DNA of 64,000 bases from Lepraria neglecta. Taxonomy: Eukaryota; Ascomycota; Lecanoromycetes; Lecanorales; Stereocaulaceae. Position 1 is the stretch's first letter. Every line of letters starts with the position of its first letter. Shown piece by piece: positions 39,137 to 50,173 of this stretch. A program made the translations under genes and the position numbers. The notes under the pieces are model-generated. The model made no database searches. It saw only the letters and a program-made list of their open reading frames with translations, and was not told where the DNA came from. Location: the NCBI GenBank assembly GCA_033220425.1, contig CM065650.1, positions 2,914,001-2,978,000 of the forward strand. Reading direction: 5' to 3'.

Positions 39137-39703
39137 TTAAACACGGCCCTTATGGCGCGCCCCAGAGAATGCATTTCCGATAAATGCCGTCCCAAGTTCG
39201 CCTCTTTCGAAATCAAACATTTCGAAGACTAGCCCCACATACTGATACTCCCGGAAAAAATGTAAAAGCTCAGTCGCTACACGGCCCCAATAAGCCCAAA
39301 CCATTTTTATTTCTAGATCTGGATCTAGATCCAGGTCCATCCGTACGGTACCTTCAGTATATTCCTTCGTCCTTCCTCCAATCCGCTCTTTCGGCCCGTG
39401 CCTTGTGGAATCGATGAGGGCCGCGCGTAAAACGCTGACTGTGTCGGTTGCGGAAATGGGGATCATGAAATGGATGATTTTGACGATGCCGCCGGTGAAA
39501 TGTAGGTCGAAGGGCGCTGGGGGAAGCGGCTTGGCGTTCAAAGAGGTCAAGTTATCATGTGGATTATCTGGGAGGGTAAGATTTAAGAATGTTGAGCTGT
39601 GTAACAATAGGCCAGGCCTCAGGGCGGGAAGTGTTACTGTGAGGACGAATGCGTAGAGTGGCAACTGTATCAGGATAAGATGTGTTGTCTTAAATGGTGG
39701 CAT
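39137..39703 (-). CDS. Hypothetical single-exon protein with signal-like N-terminus
   Basis: An uninterrupted frame of 188 residues. Residues 8-30 are hydrophobic (LILIQLPLYAFVLTVTLPAL), which suggests a signal peptide or anchor. The rest includes two possible N-glycosylation sites (NLTL, NLTS), an acidic run (MDLDLDPDLEIKMVW) and an aromatic-rich end (FFREYQYVGLVFEMFDF). I do not recognise the family. The gene lies among intact conserved genes, has a sensible composition and no competing frame on the other strand, so it is probably real. Confidence 0.55.
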   Translation of the reverse strand: MPPFKTTHLILIQLPLYAFVLTVTLPALRPGLLLHSSTFLNLTLPDNPHDNLTSLNAKPLPPAPFDLHFTGGIVKIIHFMIPISATDTVSVLRAALIDSTRHGPKERIGGRTKEYTEGTVRMDLDLDPDLEIKMVWAYWGRVATELLHFFREYQYVGLVFEMFDFERGELGTAFIGNAFSGARHKGRV

Positions 39704-40343
39704 GACGGCGATGGAGTGTATTTGAGACTAAACGGGCATGAAGAAAGGAAGGACATTCTATTCGTAGAGCTTGTCTCTTTCCTCGCATATCGCAACTGTC
39801 GCATTTGTCGCACGTGTCAGCTCGCGCAGTCTTTACCATATTCTCGCGTAAGTAAGCAGCTGCTCAATAACAGTCTGCAAAATCCCTGAGACATCATAGG
39901 TCGAGAAAGCATGAGACTTGGAACCACGCGAAGAAAGCGATCTCGTGTTTGCTACCTGGACAACGAAAGCATGAATTGGAAGTCATTTACAACCAAACAG
40001 CGTCCTATCAATCACGGCTGTGGCGGATATGAGTATCTCAAAACATTATGCCGGCAGGATAGGGCAAACAACCCTTCACCCTGACATCTTGAATGCCAAG
40101 GCCCAGAAAAATAAATTACCTCAAAAATGGCATAAAATCAGAAATACCGATCATCATGTTTTAATGCGACATCCAAAAGCCAACCTTCGGAAACCTCTCA
40201 ATTAGGTATAGCTCAGGATATTCTTCGGCACCAATGTGCCGAGGTTTATCCAGGCTCGAATTCTGAATTTCCTTCGAGCTTCTTGCACTAAAGTCCAGTA
40301 CGAGTACTAAACTACACCTTCTCCTTCGACTGAGTAAATCATA
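39704..40343. other. Divergent intergenic region
   Basis: About 640 bases between the minus-strand hypothetical gene and the plus-strand NOP16 gene. It should carry both promoters. Nothing else seen. Confidence 0.4.
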
Positions 40344-41113
40344 ATGGCACGCCCCCTCCAAAAAAAGAAAAACAAGTCCTCCCTCCCCCGCGTCCGCCAA
40401 AAGCCCAAATCCAAACGCATCAATATCAAATCCAATCCCATTGTGGCTGCGAATTGGTACCTGCTCCTCCCAAAGCTGGTCAAGGATAGTAGCTGACACT
40501 TCAATCCAGGGATTCCAAACTCACCCTCTCCCAAAACTACCACCGCCTAGGCCTCAGCTCAAAACTAAATTCCCACACTGGCGGCACAGAAATCAAGGGC
40601 ACACAGAACGATAAAGAGATGAAAGGGCGGAGTAGGAGTGGGAGTGGGCTGGTTATACCGTCCTCGAGAGCGCCGAAGGTGTTGGGCACGGAGGAAGTAA
40701 GGGTTGTGAGGGATTCGAAGACTGGTGCTATTGTTAGCATACAAGATGGTCGGAAGGAGAGGGAGGGGCGGAATCCGCTTAATGATCCTTTGAACGAGCT
40801 CAGCGATTCTGAAGCCAAGGACGGAGAAGAAGAAAGGGAAGATGTAGGGCGAAGTCGTGGTATTGTGCCAGATCTTGAAGAGGCAGCTAAGTACAGCAAG
40901 AAGAAACGGCCACGGCGGCAGAGTCAAAGGGAGAGGGAGTGGATTGAAAGATTGGTGGAGAAGTGGGGCGATAATTGGGATGGTATGGTTAGGGATCGGA
41001 GGTTGAATCCGCAGCAGCAAACTGAGGGGGATTTGAGGAGGCGGGTTGGGTTGTGGAAAAAGGACCAGGCGAGAAGCGATGTGAGAGAGGATGGCCACGA
41101 AATGGAAACCTGA
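40344..41113 (+). CDS. NOP16: Ribosome biogenesis protein Nop16
   Basis: Two exons (40344-40456 and 40510-41113) with a 53-base GT-AG intron give 238 residues. The start is the typical Nop16 N-terminus: a lysine-rich nucleolar signal (MARPLQKKKNKSSLPRVRQK), then [24 protein letters not shown] across the splice. An acidic middle part follows, and a C-terminal segment rich in Arg and Trp (REWIERLVEKWGDNWDGMVRD...NPQQQTEGDLRRRV) that defines the family. Nop16 is a nucleolar protein needed for 60S ribosomal subunit assembly. The gene converges with the peroxin gene (stop codons about 60 bases apart), so the two 3' ends probably overlap as transcripts. Confidence 0.93.
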
Positions 41114-41174
41114 GTGGTTATATATGCATGATACCCACGGAGCAATGGACAAATTATGAATGTATGATTCTCGC

Positions 41175-42753
41175 TCAACTGGCAGCTGTGCCTGCTGAGG
41201 TCTCTGTACCGACGACTTTCCGCCTAACCATCCTCACCCATCTCCGTCTCCTCCACTCTCCCATTCTGCTGTTTCCACTGCCCTCTTCCCAATGCTTCGT
41301 CGTGCCCTTCCCAACCGCTTTCAGCTCTGCAGCGTCTTCGTCCCCAGCCAAATCACTAACCCATCTCTCGCCTTCAACCTCTACCTCAACCCCCTGCACC
41401 ATCCTCTCCTCCACCCATTCCCTACTCGCAAGATCAAGTACCCATTTCTTATCACCCCATTCCCAACCCCTAGGCGGCGCCACATCCTCAAAGAATCTCG
41501 TCCCCTTCGGTCTATCTCCTGAGATTCGCTGTGGTGATAACGGGTCATATGGTGTGGGACTGAACATCCAACCCTCCCACTCGCCATTGCTTCCACCTTT
41601 TCTCCGCTGTAACTCAAAGACTTCGACTTCGCGTTTTTCAGGAGGAGCATCGAGCACGATGTCGTACGAAATCCAGGCGTCGAGCCAAGATTGGGCAGTG
41701 CGCTCTTGCGGTGCGAGGTATTCTTCATGATTGGTTATGAAGAGTTGCTGAATAGATGGGTGGCCGAGAGCAATGCCTGTCCAGCAGACTATGAGAGCTA
41801 TAAAGCGCCACGGGAGTAGGTGTGATGTTATAAAGAGGAGACAAGTTGCGATGAAGAGAAAGAGGAAGATAGTAGACGACAGCGGCTCATTAGAGAAATT
41901 CGTAGGAGGCGTGACAGTCTTAAGAATCAAGTCGTGAATAGTAGCGAAATCATCCATGCAATTCTGGAGGTCACGCATATTCCTGAAAAAGTCTTTCGAC
42001 ATCTCGGCAGCAGGTTTGATAGTGCGTGGTGGGGCAAGTGGGGGCCCGTTCATGGAATATGTTGCGCTGCCAATCGTGGTAGGAGGTGGGGGATGTCGAG
42101 CAAGGTATGCGGGAACCATGAAGAGGAGGAGAGCTGCGGCTATGGGGAGGACGGGGATGAGGTAGGGTTCGAGGCAGACGAAGGTGCAGACGGCGAGGAG
42201 GGAGATGGTTTGGGGGGGTTTCCGCCAGGCGAGGAGACGCTCGAGGCGGTTTTGGAAGACGAAGACTACTCCGATTCTGCAGCAGAAGTAAGCACTTGTT
42301 CTCTGCCGGCTGGAAAGAGTGCGTACCTTGCATTGAAGCGTCGAAAGTTATTCGTCATCAACGGCAGCGAGAAACTCGGCCGGTTGATATACTTTGAACT
42401 CCTCACATCGGGAGCCATATCCAACTCATCGACCTCCTCCTCAGGTAAGACCTGCTGCAAGAGCCTGCGCCGTCGACGTTTAGCATGCCATGTTTTGAAG
42501 GGGCCCTTCATGGCAGGCGTAGCTCAGCGGCTCACTTTGTGAATAGACGGTCCTGCAGCGAGTATCCATATTCTTTGTTGCCTGAGCCATGCTCATGCAG
42601 CTTATCCTTCAATTTCGAGCTTGTGCCACCAAGGGATTCCTTCAGCCTCTCGCGTTTACCCTTATGGTCAGATGGTGGGCCATCGTTGCCTACAGCGATA
42701 ACTGGGATAGGCTCTTCTCGATTCGCGAACGCGTCAGCTGTGTATTCGTCCAT
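41175..42753 (-). CDS. Pex23/Pex30-family peroxisomal membrane protein
   Basis: Three exons (42753-42536, 42464-42327, 42276-41175) give 485 residues. The start is the first ATG (MDEYTADAFANREEPIPVI); an upstream GTG in the same frame is not used. The conserved Pex24p-type region runs through SLQDRLFTK-LLQQVLPEEE, SSKYINRPSFSLPLMTNNF and RRFNARIGVVFVFQNRLERL, with hydrophobic segments at ISLLAVCTFVCLEPYLIPVL and LSSTIFLFLFIATCLLFI. The C-terminal part shows dysferlin-type Trp/Arg repeats (EGWMFSPTPYDP; PPRGWEWGDKKWVLDL; REWVEERMV). Such proteins sit at ER-peroxisome contacts and control peroxisome number and size. Both introns were fixed by matching the family sequence across the junctions. 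The 3' end faces NOP16. Confidence 0.88.
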
Positions 42754-43079
42754 GATTTTAAGCACCCTCTATTAACTAGTGTGTGGTCTTCATAGGGCGC
42801 AGTTTCCGTGATAGGGGCTCATGGGAGCCAACAAGATGTGTTCATGCAAGCATTTTCTGTTGTATTGTTCCACCGAGGTTCGCATGAAGTCGGCCATCGG
42901 AGTTATATAAATCTTATGTGCAGGACCAGAATAACAGGAGGCTGGACTGGCTCGACTGGGTCTCGTAGTCATTCAAAAGGATATCCATCACTTAGTGAGC
43001 TAAAGGTAATTTGTGTGTTTCCAAGAGGAACACTCTCACCATGCCATATAATACATACTTTTAACCCGGAACCTCAGGT
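42754..43079. other. Intergenic upstream of the peroxin gene
   Basis: About 330 bases between the peroxin start and the former 3' end of the surface-glycoprotein gene. It should hold the peroxin promoter. Confidence 0.4.
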
Positions 43080-43093
43080 TCATCTCCAACAGA

Positions 43094-43101
43094 CCAGAGT
43101 C
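43094..43101. repeat. Left target-site duplication of the hAT element
   Basis: CCAGAGTC, repeated exactly at 44601-44608. Confidence 0.9.
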
Positions 43102-44600
43102 CAGGGCTCGCGACGGTCCAAACGGTCCAGTCCAAAGGGCAAACCAGACGGTCTTCTTCAGTCCAAATTTCAGACTGTATAAATTCAGACCGTCTGATTG
43201 GTGGACTGGACCGACTGTCGGACTGACGGTCAGACTGCTAGTCCAAGCATGTATATTTAGTAAAAATTCAATCATAGAGCTAATACACTGCTAATTTTAT
43301 ACCAATGGTATATATTTGCCACTTATCCATGTTATCTAAATAAGGCAGTATGGCGCAGTGATTACGGTGAGTGCTTTTCTTGAATTTCCTGACTGATAAA
43401 GTGCGAGGATGAAAACACCTAGACCTAGTGACTGAAAATACACGTGATGATACATCTTTCCCTAAGCAATATGCTTTGTATCAGCGGACCGAGGAAGTAG
43501 GAGGTTTGCTTGTGGATTGATGTATTTAAGAAAACTCCTAAACTCCAGGTTCTGGACCTGAATAAAAGGGATATCACACGTTACCATCCATTGGATATAG
43601 AGGTACTTAAGGACTACTTTTTGTATACCCTCTTGCTCAGGCCTAAGCCTCTCTTATTACTTCTGGTCCTGAATCTTTATAGAGCGAGCAATTGCATCCT
43701 CAATAGCCTACCCTTCCTGTTGTCTTCTAACAGCAAGACTTCTACCGGTAGGGTCCCATTGATGACGCTCTTTCAGGTGATTACTTATATTTTTTGTGCT
43801 CCCAGTCTTATTGTATACCTTCCGACAATGATTGCAGACATAATATATACCACCGACTCGAACTTCTTCCCTACAATAGGAGTGGATTCCTGATGTTTTC
43901 GGCTTCAGGTATTTTGTTAAATAGGTTGATTGTTGAGAGGTACTAAACTGAAAACTTGGGTTACGTTTCTCGCCTATATTATCAGAATTCATAATAGATA
44001 ATTCTTCATCTGCTGGTTCTTGATATACGCTAGTCTCGTCCTTATCTTCAATATCTTCTTCCTGCCTAGTTACTTCAATTGCTGGCCGCGTCTAAGACCC
44101 TGTAGGTATCTTAGGAGGAGGTGATTCACCGCTAGAGGTTCTAATTGGTCGTTAAGATCGAGACTGCTGAGACTGAGTGGGTTGACTTTAAATAGGACGA
44201 CGTGGCTGTACATGACGGGTATGCTTGTGGATAGCCGACGCACTACTTATGCTACCGTTAGCAATACTAAATGGGTTCTTAGTGATGACAGGAGGTTCTG
44301 ATAGCTCTGACGCAGTATCTGACGCTATAGTGTTGTCGGTAGATATAAAAGGTCTAGTATTTTAGGAGGATTAAATTTTATATGGACAAAAAGTCTATAT
44401 AGACTGATTAACGCTAAGTCTCGCTACGCACGGGAGTACCAACCCCGCAAATTTCAGCCAATCAGAATGTCCCATTTGGACTGCCAGTCCAACCAGTCCA
44501 GACCGTCTGATGGGGACGTCAGACTGGACGGTCTAAAGATAGGACTGGATGTCTGGACTAGCAGTCCAGACCGTCAGTCCACGGACCGTCGCGAGCCCTG
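43102..44600 (-). mobile_element. Internally deleted hAT transposon with BED zinc finger
   Basis: The element is 1499 bases long. Its ends are perfect 18-base inverted repeats (CAGGGCTCGCGACGGTCC) and it is flanked by the 8-base duplication CCAGAGTC, all diagnostic of hAT elements. Both subterminal regions are packed with variants of AGTCCAGACCGTC and its complement. On the minus strand a transposase N-terminus can be followed: an acidic leader, a BED finger (YYVCNHCRKVYNKTG...NISNHLKERH, about 43850-43770), and, in another frame near 43620-43490, the conserved LKYLYIQWMVTCDIPF and FRSFLKYINP segment. The catalytic part is missing, so the copy is non-autonomous. The leader frame is broken by four stops at positions that read as expected glutamines (TAA or TAG for CAA or CAG), consistent with C-to-T mutation. 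Confidence 0.9.
43708..43992 (-). pseudogene. hAT transposase fragment, BED finger part
   Basis: The longest open part of the transposase remnant (94 residues). It contains the CxxC...HxxxxH pattern of a BED finger (CNHC, then NHLKERH), the DNA-binding domain at the start of many hAT transposases. It ends at an in-frame TAG and the frame continues open beyond it. Nothing downstream encodes the catalytic core. Confidence 0.75.
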
Positions 44601-44608
44601 CCAGAGTC
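44601..44608. repeat. Right target-site duplication of the hAT element
   Basis: CCAGAGTC, identical to 43094-43101. Confidence 0.9.
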
Positions 44609-47286
44609 ACTACCACAGCTATTCCTGCCGCGAGAACGCTCACCAAAGGAGGGTCCCATCTCGTCCCCTTACCATCAAACGCTACAACCCCAGTCTGAGC
44701 AGCACCAGACCCGAACCCACTCATGATCCATCCCCTAAGCTCCACTGGCTCTGTCGAGGTTCCTACAACCATGTCTGTGCCAGACTGTCCGAAAGAAATA
44801 GGCGTCCCAGATACAGTGATAACACCGCCCGAGGTTAGAGATTGTCCACCTATTAAGAAGTTGCCTGCCACATTTTCTGTGTATATCTGCCCTCCCAAGG
44901 TGATAGTCGGTTCTTCAGAGTTAGTGATAGTAGCAGTACCGAGAATTTGCGTACTGCTCTCTATAACAATATCCGTCCCTCTCGTATCAAAGGATAGCGC
45001 TGTGCCTTGCACCGTAACTGTACCACCTTTGGTGAGGGTTTGGCCATCAATAACGAACGCAGAGGTAGCATCCACTATGTAAGTGGACCCACAAAAGGTA
45101 AGAACCGGAATCTCTGTGGTTGTGGCGATTAGGGCTAGCAGTTGGCTGCTTCTGCCAATTATAGCCACGGTGCCGCCCGCAGCAATGGAGACAGGGGTGT
45201 GGGATACTGTGATAGCGCTACCCCCTGGTTTCAGAGTCTGACCAGCTACTACAAAAGCGCCAGCGGGATCGGCGGTGAAGGTTGCGCCGTTGAATATGAA
45301 GCTGGTACACCTGTCGCACCCGCTGGATACATGAGTTAGGTGCCACTTCCCACGACAGCAGCTATACTGCCCGAAGTAGTGAGATGGGGGTATTCGATAT
45401 AGTGAGGGCACCACCTGGGGTTAAGGTCTGGCCTGAAATGAAGAAGTCGCCGAAGGGGTTGGCTGTGTAGGTTGAGCCACCGATGGTGAGCTGAGCAGTT
45501 GGAGCAAATGAAGCTGGAGTAATCAAGATCTGTATACTCGAGCTGGAGCCAAAAACAGCGACACTTCCGCCTGGGCCAAGCATTATAGGTGTGCCAAACA
45601 GATGTATATGTCCGCCTAGGGCAAGAGTCTAACGACCAATAAAAAATTAGGAATCTGACTTGGCGGTATATATGGAGCCTGCGAAAGTCACTACGGGAAT
45701 TTGCTGATGCTGAACTGTATTGACCGGGATAAGAGGAGCTGATTGCCCATCGCGGTAGATTGCAGTGGCCGACGGTGCTAAAGATTATACCATATTGTTG
45801 GTCGTCACAGCTTGGACGCCAGGGGTCAGGACACCCACACCAGGTATTGTATATCGAGAGGATTAATCCGGCTCAATCGTTGAGCCTGCATAATTGATTG
45901 TTGGCGTAGGTCCTGCAGCTGGTGTTCGCAATGGATCTGCTGGCTGGGCACCGGCTCCTTCGTTGTTAGCGGCTGGGCCATCTCCGTCACCGGGGTTATC
46001 AGCACCAGCGTCAGTTGCCGGGTCGCTGCCGTGCTTAGGATCTGGTGCTGGATCGCTTGGACCCTGCCCGATCGCGGGCTGTTTATTGTCAGACTATTCA
46101 GAATTTCGACCATCCTCGTTAGTCGAAGGTTCAGGTCCGTATTGCCTCGATGGCGGATCTGCTGAAAGCACACCAAGCGTCTCATCAGGCTTGGGATCAA
46201 GAGGCCTTGGGTCGTTAGAATGCGTTGGATCGACTGGACTGGACTGGAATGTTCTGGATGCTTGGCTAGAGGGTCTAATAGTGATGGACTGACTGGATGA
46301 CTAGTTATCGGAGCCAGTGGGTGCACAACAGGAGAAGCTGGAGAGGCGCTAAGCGGTAGACCAGCATCCTTCGTAGGCGCGGGTGCTAATGCCTTGGCCG
46401 GGATCAGTACTTGTGGAGGGTCGTAGACAACGTACCAATAGCTTGCATCTGCAAAATCATCGCAAAGGGACCACTCAGGGTCTATAGCCCGCAATTTGGT
46501 TGGGTACTCCAGGTCAGGCCAGCAATTTTCATAATAGGAGAATGTTACATTAGCACTCACCGCTGCGAGCGAGCGTTGGGAACTTTGCGTGGCGTCTGTT
46601 ACAGATGCGTCTTCATAACAGAATTGCTGATCAGATGGGTAAAAACCGTCCTTGGTAGTGCTACAGTCAGGGCTAAGATTGGCGTAATTGATCGGAGTGA
46701 AGTAGTTTTCCTTGGTGCCACCAGTGATGGTTCGCAGCTCGGAATCGCCATATGTAATTGTAACCGTGGAATATGCTTCGCCTATGATGCCACAATCGTT
46801 CGTTGCGGGGACGTCCCAGTACACCACATAGACGGATGGAAACGTACTGGAAAGCGCAGCCTTAGCAAGGGTACTCTGGTACAGAAGCTCAAGGCTTACT
46901 ACGTGAACCCACCTGAAAATACGACGGTAGTGATGTTCGGTACCGGTGCTGGAGTCAGCCAATAGAAAACCTAGGCACTACTAATATCTAGATGGCAAGA
47001 TAGAGTGTCGCAGCACCGAGAGGTATTTGTTGGTTCCCAAGTTGAGCTGGGAGAAGCTGTGGCCTGTATCTTGCTTAAATCTGCCTCTTCAAGGGAATAA
47101 CAGTACCTTCGAGTGCTAGAGTCGAATCCAGAAAACAAACGAGCAATCGATTTGTCCATCAGAATCAGGGAAGATACCAACACTGGAGCACCAGTATTGC
47201 TCGAGTGGTGATGGTGGTGTTGGCGAAACAAGAAGGACACAAACTACCTAGAATCCCTTTGGCAACAAGATCACGCTTGCGCTTTC

Positions 47287-47511
47287 TTAGAGGTCAAACC
47301 TACTCGAGCAATTAATGAAGCAGCCTGCATCGCAGCAAACGTTTGACTGTTCACTATCAGCTCCAGGGGTAGCTGCTGAGTAGCTGGATGAAGCTTTCGT
47401 GTTGTTCACACTTGAGAAAGTCTGGTTACTAAAGCTTGGAGAGCTCTCGTTCTGGCATAGTGATGCATTCGTAGTACATACTGCAAGTAAAACTAGGATG
47501 ATGATCTCCAT
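47287..47511 (-). CDS. Small Cys-containing secreted peptide or leader exon
   Basis: This 74-residue frame starts with a good signal peptide (MEIIILVLLAVCTTNASLC), followed by a Ser/Thr/Asn-rich stretch with several NxS/T sites (NESS, NQTF, NNTK), and ends with a Cys cluster (CCDAGCFINCSS). It could be a small secreted protein by itself. It could also be the first exon of the decayed surface-glycoprotein gene that begins downstream at 46962; a weak donor-like GT lies just before its stop. I cannot decide between these. Confidence 0.4.
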   Translation of the reverse strand: MEIIILVLLAVCTTNASLCQNESSPSFSNQTFSSVNNTKASSSYSAATPGADSEQSNVCCDAGCFINCSSRFDL

Positions 47512-48436
47512 ATCAATGATGCATGGAGTTACTATGACTAACAGCGGGAGTGGATGTCAGAGTAAGAGGAATGGAATAAATTGCAGTTTGTTTAATGGTG
47601 CAAGATGTGCGGTAGCCATATAAAATCCAAAGCCATCTGCAGATTCTGAGCCTCTCGCCAGCAAGGAGCAATACTGACCGACTTTTGTATCGTTTGCTAA
47701 GCCGGCAAACAACGAGATTAGAAAGAACATGCACGTTTTGATCCATCTGCAAAATGCGAAATCGTGGCTTCGAGTCTTATTTTAGCTTCTTGGAGGGCTC
47801 GGCCTTGCTAATGCGCGTAGAGAAGTGTGTCTGCTCCTGTATCTTCGGTATACGAGAGTCCGCTAGTCGGTATCCAAGGAGATGGAGCCACAAAAGAGCA
47901 TAAGACGACACTTATAAATAACGGAAATTAAACTAGAAGGAATACAATTTCAATGAAGTTCATAGGTCACCGGGGGTTCCCTATTATCATTGTAGCCATA
48001 CCGAGAAATGTGTGATGTGGGGACCGAGTCGCAAGTCTCTGATTGCAGCTCAGCATTAAAAGAAAACAATGAAGACTGGAAAACATATGCAAGGACGTCC
48101 CCGATACGAGGCATCGTGGATGCTCAAAGACCCGCTGCGGTAGCATCGTAGAGAACATTTCCTAAAAGCGCTGCTGATTCCGTTGTCCTTGCAGAACCTA
48201 GAATTTGTCGGTAATTGGGCTTCGCAACTCTAACCATATTTGGTCTAGCTATTTTCAAAAGAATGAGTGCCGAGGCTTAGAATCGAGTGCCCATATGTTA
48301 ACTGTTTACTATGGGGGTCCTGCTAAAGAAGGAGGAAAGAGGCATTTAACCATATTCCACGTACTTATACGACCTCGGCAGACCTTCCCTTTTTATCTCA
48401 GGGTCAAATAGTCACTGACCCTTCGATCACTCTTCC
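47512..48436. other. Intergenic, nothing recognised
   Basis: About 900 bases between the decayed surface gene and the DsbA-like gene. Short frames only. Confidence 0.4.
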
Positions 48437-49446
48437 TCACTTAGACTCCTTCGCAATTTTCTCAAACTCCTTCACGTATTCATCCACCTCTTTCGCGCCC
48501 TCAAGCGTGAAGTCTCGTCTTTTCCCCTCTAACACGACATACGGCACTGCATCGATGCCATTGCCTGCCTGCTCCCGGATGAGCATCTTCGTCTCAGGCA
48601 GACCCTCATACTCGTCGCCAATGAAGTCTTCGGCCTTGGAACGGTCGATACCGGCGTCCGTGGCGGCTTTCAGCAGCGTTTCTGGTGCTGAGGGAGATTT
48701 CTCCTGCGTGAAATATTGAGTGTAGAGAGCTACGCATCCATTAGCATTACCTCGATCCCAGCGAAAGAGACCCGAGATTTCAATATCCTTGACAGGGAAT
48801 CTTACAGTTGACGATCTTATCCGCAGTCTCCGGACCCATCTCTTCCTGATAATGCTGGATCAAGCGGTGGGCATCCATTGTGTTTGCAATCGTGCCGCCA
48901 AATTTGAAATCGATCCCGACCGCAACGCCATAGGCTGACATCAAGGTCGTATACTTCTTCATTTGCTCGTCCGAATCGTTGTACTTTGTCTTCTTGTACC
49001 TATATCCACCGTTAACTCTCTACCGTTAATCCGATCTTACCGGGAGCATGTGAGGTTACCATTCATATTTGTCCTCTCCTTCTTTGCTTGCATCAGGGTA
49101 AAGCTGATATGGAAAGTATTTGACGGTGAACTTGACGTCTTCTGCCGCTAGAGAGGAGCGGAACTTTTCGAGAGCTGACCACCCTCACATCAAAACATGA
49201 ACATGACACGCAGCAGTAATCAGATTGTCAAGCAGCCCTACCTAGGTCCATCCTAACCCCAATGGTCAGCCAGGATACCAAAGATGATCAGCAGTCGGGA
49301 GCACCTGCCTTCTTTTCGCCAGATAAGTCCTGAGAAAGGAGTCAGTACATATTCACGATCGGGCGCAGGTCGTGCTATTTCATTTCTTTGACATACCATG
49401 GGCAAATCGTATCCAAAGTGAACGCGATCTGTGACTCGTAAACCAT
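48437..49446 (-). CDS. DsbA/FrnE-like thioredoxin-fold protein
   Basis: Six exons (49446-49397, 49329-49309, 49252-49242, 49174-49060, 48999-48806, 48729-48437) sum to 684 bases and give 227 residues. The fold starts with a beta strand and a CPWTYLAKRR motif, in place of the CxxC of classical oxidoreductases. Then follow FTVKYFPYQLYPDASKEG, the helical insert (KKYTTLMSAYGVAVGIDF, NTMDAHRLIQHYQEE), the cis-Pro region GIDAVPYVVLEGKRRDFTL and a final helix. The family includes 2-hydroxychromene-2-carboxylate isomerase-like and glutathione-linked proteins; the reaction here is unknown. Matching the family across the junctions requires an 11-base exon (GATGGACCTAG) and a GC donor before it (AGAAG|GCAGGT); the other introns are GT-AG. 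Apart from this unusual splicing the gene looks intact. Confidence 0.82.
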
Positions 49447-50173
49447 GTCTGCTGCTTTTGGCGTTCCTTGGGTAAATAGGTCTAAGTTATACTATAGTTC
49501 AATGCGTAAATGTTTCATAGAATTCATCAAATTAAATAACGATGACAGATGCGAATCAATGCGTTGTAGTCTTTTGATAGATAAAAGAAGGTACTTGATA
49601 GCATCCCACTTCTTCCCCTCATCCGAAAGGCGGGCCGAATGGCCAGAACAGACATTTCTTAGCCGCATTTCAATCGTGCGCCACCTGCAACGCTAGCTCA
49701 GGTACAAATCTTGGTACACCATGGAAGTAGCCTTGTTGTGTAGCCATCGAAGAATAGTCCCAATATGAGTGTAGAGGGCGAAAAGACAATGCGCCTGCTT
49801 CAGAAACACTCCAGAACAGTAGAACCGGCTGCTAGCCAATCTTATATGGACTTTATGTGCTGGGGCTATGCATAGTAATTTGAATTCGCTTCAGTGGATT
49901 TGATCACGTTGTGCAACACTGATGTTGATGATGGAGCTAATTTGATCCGCTTAGCTCGCTACTAGCGCCATCAACACTGCCTTGGATTTCTCTAGGAAGG
50001 CACGAACAATTTCCTCTCATACAAATACCCACCTCACACTCGTTCTCTTCATCCTACATCCAGACACTCGTTCAATCACATCAATTCCTCACATTCTTAC
50101 AACACACTAGTTTACCCATTCAAATCAACCTCAATTCAACCGCTATCTCACAAACCGCATCAACACCAGTAAG
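49447..50173. other. Divergent intergenic region
   Basis: About 730 bases between divergent genes. The stretch 50010-50170, just before the GPI-protein start, is C/A/T-rich with CACTC and CAATC runs, typical of a fungal promoter and 5' untranslated region. No gene seen. Confidence 0.4.

Larger units (their letters stand above)
43080..46962 (-). pseudogene. Repetitive surface glycoprotein gene, broken and hit by a hAT element
   Basis: The minus-strand gene begins near 46962. An N-terminal domain (SSTFPSVYVVYWDVPATNDC; LRAIDPEWSLCDD; YVVYDPPQVLIPAKALAPAP) is followed by a Pro/Ser/Asp-rich spacer. Then come five to six repeats of about 58 residues (about 45900-44745) of the type GGSTYTANPFGDFFISGQTL, TPGGALTISNTPIS, GTDMVVGTSTE. 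A hydrophobic tail follows (VSVLAAGIAVVVTL). Large repetitive proteins of this kind are common, uncharacterised cell-surface proteins in ascomycetes. This copy has several frame changes (in the spacer about 46270; between repeats about 45380 and 45330) and several in-frame stops in the first repeats. The element at 43102-44600 lies nine codons or fewer from the old stop at 43082-43080. An exon further upstream (47287-47511) may have belonged to it. Confidence 0.65.
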
